Below are positions 44,943 through 50,747 of a DNA stretch of 50,747 bases, piece by piece. The notes beneath the pieces were generated by a model. That model saw nothing but the letters and a program-made list of their open reading frames with translations. It searched no databases and had not been told where the DNA came from. Each line of letters opens with the position of its first letter. Positions within the stretch are counted from its first letter, which is position 1. This DNA comes from Pseudomonadota bacterium (GTDB lineage Bacteria; Pseudomonadota; Gammaproteobacteria; Steroidobacterales; Steroidobacteraceae). The DNA is taken from NCBI GenBank assembly GCA_021787615.1, contig JAJYLP010000013.1, positions 1 to 50,747 on the forward strand, in the 5' to 3' direction. Both the position numbers and the translations under genes were made by a program.

Positions 44943-45845
44943 GTGAGCGGCGCGGTGTCTGTCCTGCTTTCAGTCCCCGGATTCCTGGCGAACGAGCCGG
45001 TTCGTGTCGCGCTCGCCGTCGGCGGCGGCGCGGCGCTCGTGTGTGCGGTGGTGGGTTGCGCGACGGTCATGCGCCGCCAATCCTTCGCCGGTCACGCACT
45101 GGCCGATGTGAGCAGCGCCGGCGGCTCGGCGGCGTATCTGCTCGGGGTGAATCCGCTGTTCGGCTTTCTCGGCATGGCCGCCGCGGCCGCCGGGGTGATG
45201 GAGTGGGCCGACATCCGCGAGGCGCGCGAGCGCGATCTGCTCACCGGGGTGGTGCTCGGCGCAGGACTGGGGCTCGCGGCGCTGCTGCTTTACTTCGATG
45301 CGACCGTGCGCAGCGTCAGCGGCGCGGCGGTGACCGTGCTCTTCGGCTCGATGTTCACGATCCCCGCCTCGATCGTGCCGCTGGCACTCGCCGTGGCCGC
45401 CGTCGCGCTCGCGGCGAGCGCCATCGTCCACAGGCCGCTGCTCGTCAGCTCGCTGTCCGCCGATCTGGCGCGCGCGCAGGGCATTCGCGTGCGGGCCGTG
45501 GCGCTCACCCATGCGCTGGCACTGGCGCTGGCGGTCTCGCTGTCGGCCATGACGGTCGGGGCCATCCTCTCCACGGCCTTGCTGATCGGGCCGGCCGCCG
45601 CGGCGCTGCGCCTGGCAAAGCGCCCCGCATCGGCCGTCGTGTTCGCCGCGCTCATCGGGCTCGGTGCGACCTGGGGAGGCATCGTGCTCGCGTATGAGAG
45701 CTTCTACTGGACGCCGGGGCACGGGTGGCCGGTGAGCTTTTTTATCGTCGCGCTGATCTTCTGCGCCTACCTCATCGCCGGGTGGAGGGCCGGGCGGGCC
45801 GGTGTGCGGCGTGCCCCGCACCCCTCGGGCTGTGAGGGGACCTGA
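44943..45845 (+). CDS. Zn/Mn ABC transporter permease 1
   Basis: 300 residues, ABC-3 family, about eight membrane segments. The early RRQSFAGHALADVSSAGGSAAYLLG is the conserved cytoplasmic loop, and the EAA-like GIRVRAVALTHALALALAVSLS follows. GTG 44943, two bases after the ATPase stop. A second, different permease follows at once, so the importer probably uses a heterodimeric membrane part. Confidence 0.9.
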   Translation: MSGAVSVLLSVPGFLANEPVRVALAVGGGAALVCAVVGCATVMRRQSFAGHALADVSSAGGSAAYLLGVNPLFGFLGMAAAAAGVMEWADIREARERDLLTGVVLGAGLGLAALLLYFDATVRSVSGAAVTVLFGSMFTIPASIVPLALAVAAVALAASAIVHRPLLVSSLSADLARAQGIRVRAVALTHALALALAVSLSAMTVGAILSTALLIGPAAAALRLAKRPASAVVFAALIGLGATWGGIVLAYESFYWTPGHGWPVSFFIVALIFCAYLIAGWRAGRAGVRRAPHPSGCEGT

Positions 45846-45846
45846 G

Positions 45847-46641
45847 ATGTTCTCGACCTTCATGGCCCATGCCTGGATCGTCGCCACGATGGTGGCGGTC
45901 GTCGCCGGTGCGGTGGGTTTCTTCGTGGTCGCGCGGCGCGCGGCGTTCGCAGCCCACGCGCTGCCGCTCGGGGCGTTCCCCGGGGCGGCGGCGGCGAGCC
46001 TCCTCGGTGTGAGTCAGCTGCTCGGGCTCGTCGTGTTCAGCGCGCTCGGCGTCGCGGCCATCGCGCGGCTGCAGCGCGGCGAGCGGCGCGAAGTCGCGAG
46101 CGCGCTGTGGCTTGCCCTCTCACTCGCGGTGGGCACGCTGCTGCTCGGTTTCTCGGGCCAGTACGTGCAGAGCATCTATGGACTGCTGTTCGGCGAGGTG
46201 CTCGGCATCAGCCGCGGGCAGCTCGTCGGGGTGGCGGCGCTCGGCGTGGTGGCGCTCTCGGTGCTCGTGCTCTTTGCGCGGCGGTTGCTGCTCGAGTCGC
46301 TGTCGGAGGACCTTGCGGGCGCGGCCGTCGGACGCTCATCGCGGCTCGAGTGGGTCTTTCTCGGCATTCTGGCGCTCTCAAGCGCGATTGCGGTGCCGGT
46401 GGTGGGCGCACTGCTCGTGTTCAGCCTGATGGTCGGGCCGGCGAGCGCGGCGCGCGCGTTTACGGACCGGCCGTGGCGGGCGCTCGCGGTATCCGTCGCG
46501 CTGGCGATCGGCACGGTCTGGGCCGCCATCGCGCTCTCCTACCTCAGCAACTGGCCGGTCGGTTTCTTCGTCGGAGTCCTGAGCGCGGCCTGTTATGTCG
46601 CGGGAAGGCTGCACGGCGGCGGCGTGGCGCAGGCGGCCTGA
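45847..46641 (+). CDS. Zn/Mn ABC transporter permease 2
   Basis: 264 residues, also ABC-3 family: ARRAAFAAHALPLGAFPGAAAASLLG, FGEVLGISRGQLVGVAALG and VPVVGALLVFSLMVGPASAARAFT. Related to but clearly distinct from permease 1. ATG 45847, one base after the previous stop. Confidence 0.9.
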   Translation: MFSTFMAHAWIVATMVAVVAGAVGFFVVARRAAFAAHALPLGAFPGAAAASLLGVSQLLGLVVFSALGVAAIARLQRGERREVASALWLALSLAVGTLLLGFSGQYVQSIYGLLFGEVLGISRGQLVGVAALGVVALSVLVLFARRLLLESLSEDLAGAAVGRSSRLEWVFLGILALSSAIAVPVVGALLVFSLMVGPASAARAFTDRPWRALAVSVALAIGTVWAAIALSYLSNWPVGFFVGVLSAACYVAGRLHGGGVAQAA

Positions 46642-46657
46642 CAGGAGGCGCACACGC

Positions 46658-47146
46658 ATGCCAAAGGCGGCGCGCAAGACACACCCGGCCCGCGCGGCGC
46701 AGCAGCCGCTCGAGCGCCTCGAGGCGCTGTGCCTCGAGCGGGGCCAGCGCCTGACGCGCCAGCGGCGCGCGGTGCTGCGCCAGCTCCTGGTTGAGGGGCG
46801 TGCGCTGTCCGCTTATGAGCTGCTCGAGCGGCTGCGGCCCGAAGACGGGCGTTCCACGCCCGCAGGCGTGTACCGCGCGCTCGAGTTCCTGATGCAGGCC
46901 GGCGTCGTGCATCGCCTCGAGTCCACCCGCTCGTTCATTCTCTGTGAGCATCCCGAAGCGCCGCACACCGGGCAGCTGCTCATCTGCCGCGGGTGTGGTG
47001 AGGTGGTCGAGGCCGAGGACGAGCGGGTGTCGGCCGCCACCGGCCGGCTCGGCGAGCAGCTGGGCTTCTCGCTCGATCAGCGCGTCGTCGAGCTCACCGG
47101 GCTGTGCGGCCGGTGCCGCACCCAGCACGCGGCGCAGGCGCAATGA
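46658..47146 (+). CDS. Fur-family regulator, probably Zur
   Basis: 162 residues. A winged helix (RLTRQRRAVLRQLLVEGRALSAYELLERL, then STPAGVYRALEFLMQAGVVHRLE) and a dimerisation domain with structural-zinc Cys pairs CRGC and CGRC and a HTGQLLICRGCGEVVE segment typical of Zur. The last gene of the metal-uptake operon. Together with the palindrome at 43156 this suggests repression of its own operon when Zn is replete. Confidence 0.92.
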   Translation: MPKAARKTHPARAAQQPLERLEALCLERGQRLTRQRRAVLRQLLVEGRALSAYELLERLRPEDGRSTPAGVYRALEFLMQAGVVHRLESTRSFILCEHPEAPHTGQLLICRGCGEVVEAEDERVSAATGRLGEQLGFSLDQRVVELTGLCGRCRTQHAAQAQ

Positions 47147-47172
47147 GGTGAGCAGACACGGAGTGGAGCGCC

Positions 47173-48075
47173 ATGACTGAGACACCCCTGCGCAGCACGG
47201 GGCGGGCCGCGGGCCCGTTCGCCGCCGCGCTGCTGTCGGTCGCGCTCGCCGCCCCGGCCGTGGCGGCCCCGCGCGGCGCCTCGTTCACCGCGATCAGCGG
47301 CAATCCCTGTGCCGGCGTGCCGGCCGGCAGCCCCGGCGTGGTGTTCATGCGCATGATCCTGCATCCCGGCGCGCGCTTTCACCTGCCGCCGCCCTCGGCC
47401 CGGCAGCGCTCGCAGGCGCAGCGGGCGGAGGATCGCGAGCGTGCGCGCGACTGGGCGGACCTGTGCCGTTACCAAGCGGCGAACGAGGCGCTGAAACATC
47501 ATCCGCGCGTCGTGTTCATGGGCGATTCGATTACGGACTTCTGGCAGGACGGGGATCCCTCGATGTTCACCCATGGCGTGGTCGACCGCGGCATCAGCGG
47601 CCAGACGAGCGCGCAGATGCTGGTGCGGTTCTGGCCGGATGTGATCGCGCTGCATCCCAAGGTGGTGCAGATCATCGCCGGCACCAACGACATTGCCGGC
47701 AATACGGGACCCACCACCGAGCGCAATTACGAGGACAACATCGCCGCGATGGTGACGCTCGCCGAGGCCCACCACATTCACGTGATCCTGGGGTCGATGC
47801 CGCCTGCGGTGCGTTTCTGGTGGGCACCGCAGTACCGGCCGGCGCAGGAGATTCGCCGCCTCAACGCCTGGCTGCGCCGCTGCGCGCGAGAGCACCACCT
47901 GCGTTTTGTCAATTACTACGCCCACCTGGTGAGCCCGCAGGGCACCTTCCGGCACAGTCTCTCGAACGACGGCGTGCACCCGAACCGCAATGGCTACAGG
48001 GTGATGAGCGCGCTCGCGCGCAAGGCGATCGAGGCTCCGTGGCCGCACTCGCCGCTGCAGAACGCGCGACGCTAG
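47173..48075 (+). CDS. Secreted SGNH/GDSL hydrolase
   Basis: 300 residues. A Sec signal peptide (AAALLSVALAAPAVA). Block I VVFMGDSITDFW (Ser), block II DRGISGQTSAQM (Gly), block III IIAGTNDIAG (Asn) and block V SNDGVHPNRNGY (Asp, His) give a complete SGNH catalytic set. The family deacetylates or hydrolyses ester-linked groups on polysaccharides or lipids. An extra insert of about 60 residues (PPSARQRSQAQRAEDRER..) precedes block I. Confidence 0.9.
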   Translation: MTETPLRSTGRAAGPFAAALLSVALAAPAVAAPRGASFTAISGNPCAGVPAGSPGVVFMRMILHPGARFHLPPPSARQRSQAQRAEDRERARDWADLCRYQAANEALKHHPRVVFMGDSITDFWQDGDPSMFTHGVVDRGISGQTSAQMLVRFWPDVIALHPKVVQIIAGTNDIAGNTGPTTERNYEDNIAAMVTLAEAHHIHVILGSMPPAVRFWWAPQYRPAQEIRRLNAWLRRCAREHHLRFVNYYAHLVSPQGTFRHSLSNDGVHPNRNGYRVMSALARKAIEAPWPHSPLQNARR

Positions 48076-48204
48076 CGAGGGAACGGGTGGTTAATCCGTA
48101 TGGTCCCTCCTGCCGGCACGCTCGACAGTAGGGGCCGGAGCGCTGGAGCGTGCGCCGCGGGGCGCACCGGGCCTCCTGGGAGGGGGTTTGGCCGGAGTCG
48201 GTGC

Positions 48205-49221
48205 GTGCGGATACCCACATTGCCCAACGGGCGGCTGCGCCGCAGAGTCGCGCGGGTCGGCGCGGCGCTTCTCTTGTGGAACGCGGCGGCGTGGCTCTGG
48301 GCCGTGCTCGCCTTCAAGCAGCAGCCGCTGCTCATCGGCACGGCGCTGCTGGCCTACGGCTTTGGCCTGCGTCACGCGGTCGATGCCGATCACATCGCAG
48401 CGATCGATAACGTCACGCGAAAGCTGATGCAGCAGGGACGCCGGCCGCTGACGGCGGGCCTTTACTTCTCGCTCGGACACTCGACGGTGGTGGCCGTGCT
48501 GACCGTGGTCGTGGCGGTCGCGGCCGCGAGCCTGCGCCATCAATTCGGTCATCTGCGCCTGATCGGCGGGGTGATCGGCACGGCCGTCTCGGCGCTGTTC
48601 CTGTTGCTGATCGGTGCGGCCAATCTCGCCATCCTGGCGGACACGTGTCGCAGCTTGCGCGCCGCCCGTCGCGGTGCGCCGGATGCGGTGCCCGTGGCCG
48701 CGCCGGGCGGTCTGATGAGCCGCCTGTGGCGGGGGACGTTTCGGCTGGTTGAGCACAGCTGGCAGATGTATCTGGTGGGCCTGCTGTTCGGGCTGGGCTT
48801 TGACACCGCCACCGAAATCGGCCTGCTCGGGGTGTCGGCGGCGAGCGCCGCGAAGGGTCTGTCGCTGCGGGCCATCCTGGTCCTGCCGGCGCTGTTTTCA
48901 GCCGGCATGGCGCTCGTCGACACCGCCGACAGCATGGTCATGGCGGGCGTCTACGGCTGGGCGTTCGTCAACCCGATCCGCAAGCTCTATTACAATCTGA
49001 CCATCACGACACTGTCGGTGATGGTGGCGCTCGCCGTCGGTGGAATCGAGACGCTCGGCCTGCTCGGCGCCTCTCTGCGCGAGCGCGGCATCTTCTGGCG
49101 CTCCGTCGATTCGCTCACCGGGCACTTCGATTGGCTCGGTTACGGCATCGTCGGGCTGTTCGTGCTCGGCTGGCTGGTGTCGCTCGCGATTTACAAGCTC
49201 GCGCGTTGCGAGACCGCCTGA
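48205..49221 (+). CDS. NiCoT-family nickel/cobalt permease (HoxN/NixA type)
   Basis: About 338 residues, eight membrane segments. Signatures RHAVDADHIAAIDN (metal-binding helix 2), LGHSTVVAVL, and LGFDTATEIGLLG in the middle are diagnostic. It imports Ni or Co ions for urease, hydrogenase or B12; none of those genes is in the window. The GTG at 48205 is a guess at the start: it is followed by the first plausible N-terminal residues and sits behind CGGAG. The frame is open back to 48100. Confidence 0.9.
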   Translation: MRIPTLPNGRLRRRVARVGAALLLWNAAAWLWAVLAFKQQPLLIGTALLAYGFGLRHAVDADHIAAIDNVTRKLMQQGRRPLTAGLYFSLGHSTVVAVLTVVVAVAAASLRHQFGHLRLIGGVIGTAVSALFLLLIGAANLAILADTCRSLRAARRGAPDAVPVAAPGGLMSRLWRGTFRLVEHSWQMYLVGLLFGLGFDTATEIGLLGVSAASAAKGLSLRAILVLPALFSAGMALVDTADSMVMAGVYGWAFVNPIRKLYYNLTITTLSVMVALAVGGIETLGLLGASLRERGIFWRSVDSLTGHFDWLGYGIVGLFVLGWLVSLAIYKLARCETA

Positions 49222-49406
49222 GATCTGGCCTGCCCGGATCGATGGGATGCCGTGCGCATCGCCAGCGAGCAGTCAGAGAGGTCAGTCAGGCAATGGACGC
49301 ATCGAGCATCCCCGGGCCGGGGGACGTCTCGGGGCGAAAGGCAGCGACGGCTTTGCGGCGCCGCCGCGGCCAAGCGCCGCGGCGGGCCCGGAAGCGGGAG
49401 TGAAGA

Positions 49407-49763
49407 TCAGCTGCGCGCGTTGAACGAGGCGCACCAGCCGTTGGCAGCGACCGAGTAGCCGGCATAGATCTGGCAGCCGGCGTAGCCGCTCTTCTGGTCA
49501 GGGGTGCCGAGGTAGAAGCGGCAGGTGCTGCAGCGGTCGCCTGGCTTGTACGTCGGGAACTTCTTGCGGTCGACCTCGCTGGCGTTCATCACGTAGCCGA
49601 GCGATTTGGCGAGCGGATCACTCTCGGACAGGTGCGGCAATTTCTCGCCGGCGGCGGAGGCGGCGCGCGGACGCAGGCCAACGACGGCGACTGATGCAGC
49701 GACGGCGGCCGTCGCGAGGAATGTTCGACGGGACTGATTGGTACGAATCTTCGACTCAGACAC
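49407..49763 (-). CDS. High-potential iron-sulfur protein (HiPIP), Tat-exported
   Basis: 118 residues. A twin-arginine signal (NQSRRTFLATAAVAASVAVVG), then a mature protein of about 65 residues with the four cluster Cys in CSTC..GYAGC..ANGWC. HiPIPs carry electrons in the periplasm of sulfur- and iron-oxidising proteobacteria, between bc1 complex or sulfur enzymes and terminal oxidase. GTG 49763 has an excellent GGAGG site; earlier in-frame codons would precede it with a poor leader. Confidence 0.93.
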   Translation of the reverse strand: MSESKIRTNQSRRTFLATAAVAASVAVVGLRPRAASAAGEKLPHLSESDPLAKSLGYVMNASEVDRKKFPTYKPGDRCSTCRFYLGTPDQKSGYAGCQIYAGYSVAANGWCASFNARS

Positions 49764-49894
49764 AGCACACCTCCATATCGGCGAGTGGTGCAAGTATGGG
49801 TCAATGGGCACGGCAGTGGCAACCGCCGGGGCATGCTAGATGTACCTAGGCGCGTGCCGGGAACCCATATCGGCGTCAGGTGGTAACCATCCGT

Positions 49895-50605
49895 TCAGTT
49901 GCCATTTAGTTTGAGCGCTCCGGCACGCCGCAGGGTGAGGTTGATGCGCTGACGACCGAGCTTTGGGTGTAGCCCATCAACCACAGGCGCCACACCGTGG
50001 TACGCCAGGCGTGCCGGGCCACCCCACACCACGACGTCGCCGTGCGCCAGTGGGAGGCGCAGCGGTCGCTCGCGTCGCGTCAGGCCGCCGATCAGGAAGG
50101 TCGCGGGCAAACCCAGGGAGACGGACACGATCGGTGCGCCGAAGTCCTGCTCGTCGCGGTCCTGATGCAGCGACATGCGCGCTCCGGGCGCGTAGCAGTT
50201 GATGAGGCAGGCATCGGGCTCGAAGCTTGCGTAGCCGGCCGCAAGGCCCGCCGCGGCGGCGAGTTTCCGGATCACCTCGGGCAGGGCGGGCCAGGGCTCG
50301 CCGCTGCGCGGATCGAGCGCGGCGTAGCGATATCCGCGCCGATCGGTGATCCAGCCGAGCGCTCCGCAATTGGTCATGGCGACGGACATTCTCTGGCCGC
50401 CCGGCGTCAACATGTGCCGCAGCGGCGCCGCGGCGATGACTTGCGTGAGTGCTGCGAGCAGCGCATCTTGCCACTCAAGCGCGAAACCTTCGAGCCGCGT
50501 GACACCGGTCGGGAGGGAAGGACGTGCCGATGCGTTGGAAAACAGCTCAAGTTCAAACACGGGAATCGCGCCGCTGCATGCGAGGCATCGCGTTGATTTG
50601 AGCAC
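49895..50605 (-). CDS. alkB: AlkB, Fe(II)/2-oxoglutarate DNA/RNA alkylation-repair dioxygenase
   Basis: Up to 236 residues. Follows E. coli AlkB closely: LTPGGQRMSVAMTNCGALGW, the iron ligands in SLHQDRDEQDFGAPIVSVSLGLPATFLIGG (HxD), then GDVVVWGGPARLAYHGV (His), and the 2-oxoglutarate Arg pair in RQRINLTLR. Removes 1-methyladenine and 3-methylcytosine by oxidative demethylation. The GTG at 50605 gives a leader with CLAC. A later GTG at 50560 gives VFELELFSNAS, closer to the AlkB start; the choice is open. Confidence 0.94.
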   Translation of the reverse strand: MLKSTRCLACSGAIPVFELELFSNASARPSLPTGVTRLEGFALEWQDALLAALTQVIAAAPLRHMLTPGGQRMSVAMTNCGALGWITDRRGYRYAALDPRSGEPWPALPEVIRKLAAAAGLAAGYASFEPDACLINCYAPGARMSLHQDRDEQDFGAPIVSVSLGLPATFLIGGLTRRERPLRLPLAHGDVVVWGGPARLAYHGVAPVVDGLHPKLGRQRINLTLRRAGALKLNGN

Positions 50606-50747
50606 GAATGTGCACGGGTATCGATTCTAGGCCGAGAGCGGCTAAGGCGGTTGTCGCAACGGGTTGCGCACGGCTCAATATTCGAGAGGAATCAAAGAAT
50701 AGTTTCATAATAGTATGATTATAAAAGATTTTGGCTCTTCGTGATTC
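50606..50747. other. AT-rich right edge, no gene seen
   Basis: The last 80 bases are conspicuously AT-rich (AATAGTTTCATAATAGTATG and onward), probably a promoter region for a gene to the right or for alkB. Nothing else can be assigned. Confidence 0.4.

Overview
GC-rich DNA, almost certainly from a sulfur-oxidising gammaproteobacterium. The genes pointing that way are sat-aprBA with the membrane subunit aprM (reverse-direction sulfite to sulfate via APS), a cytoplasmic sulfite:quinone oxidoreductase soeABC, a DsrE/TusA sulfur-carrier cluster, a rhodanese and a Tat-exported HiPIP. Gene content is compatible with an Acidiferrobacter-like lineage, but nothing here fixes the genus.

Layout. 0.3-1.2 kb: a phosphodiesterase. 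1.5-6.9 kb: aprM-aprB-aprA-sat on the minus strand, diverging from a LysR regulator, with a 21-bp LysR-type dyad between them. 7.0-11.1 kb: a sulfur-transfer cluster (dsrE, tusA, SQR-like flavoprotein, DUF1641) opposite a sigma-54 activator. tusA, the flavoprotein and the activator all carry inactivating lesions, while dsrE and the DUF1641 gene look intact. 11.4-15.0 kb: an AdiC-like antiporter, a dimethylargininase and a Rieske oxygenase. 15.2-19.0 kb, the most unusual part: a borosin-type peptide alpha-N-methyltransferase, a 48-codon ORF with a hydrophobic beta-branched C-terminus just downstream, and a divergent LytS/LytTR-type kinase-regulator pair preceded by two direct repeats exactly 21 bp apart. 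I read this as a candidate two-component-controlled split borosin locus.

19.0-24.5 kb: an alpha/beta hydrolase, an RRM protein, archease-RtcB-CapA, and a tryptophanase pseudogene with an internal deletion. 25.1-30.7 kb: a GlgX-type debranching enzyme, a globin-GAF-EAL c-di-GMP phosphodiesterase and an AmpG-like MFS carrier. 31.1-35.6 kb: soeABC. 35.8-39.4 kb: a secreted GH92 glycosidase fused to a seven-blade YVTN propeller. 39.7-42.2 kb: a rhodanese, an IS110 relic, a broken short-chain dehydrogenase and a lipoprotein. 42.4-47.1 kb: a dehydrogenase, then a Zn/Mn ABC importer with two permeases and a Fur/Zur regulator, headed by a near-perfect 15-bp palindrome. 47.2-50.6 kb: an SGNH hydrolase, a NiCoT nickel/cobalt permease, the HiPIP and AlkB.

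Sulfite can be oxidised twice over in this cell: by SoeABC directly into the quinone pool, and by AprBA(M)-Sat with substrate-level ATP gain. The decayed TusA/DsrE branch suggests that one sulfane-sulfur delivery route is being lost. All functions are inferred by reading translated sequence and recalling family motifs; no database search was run.
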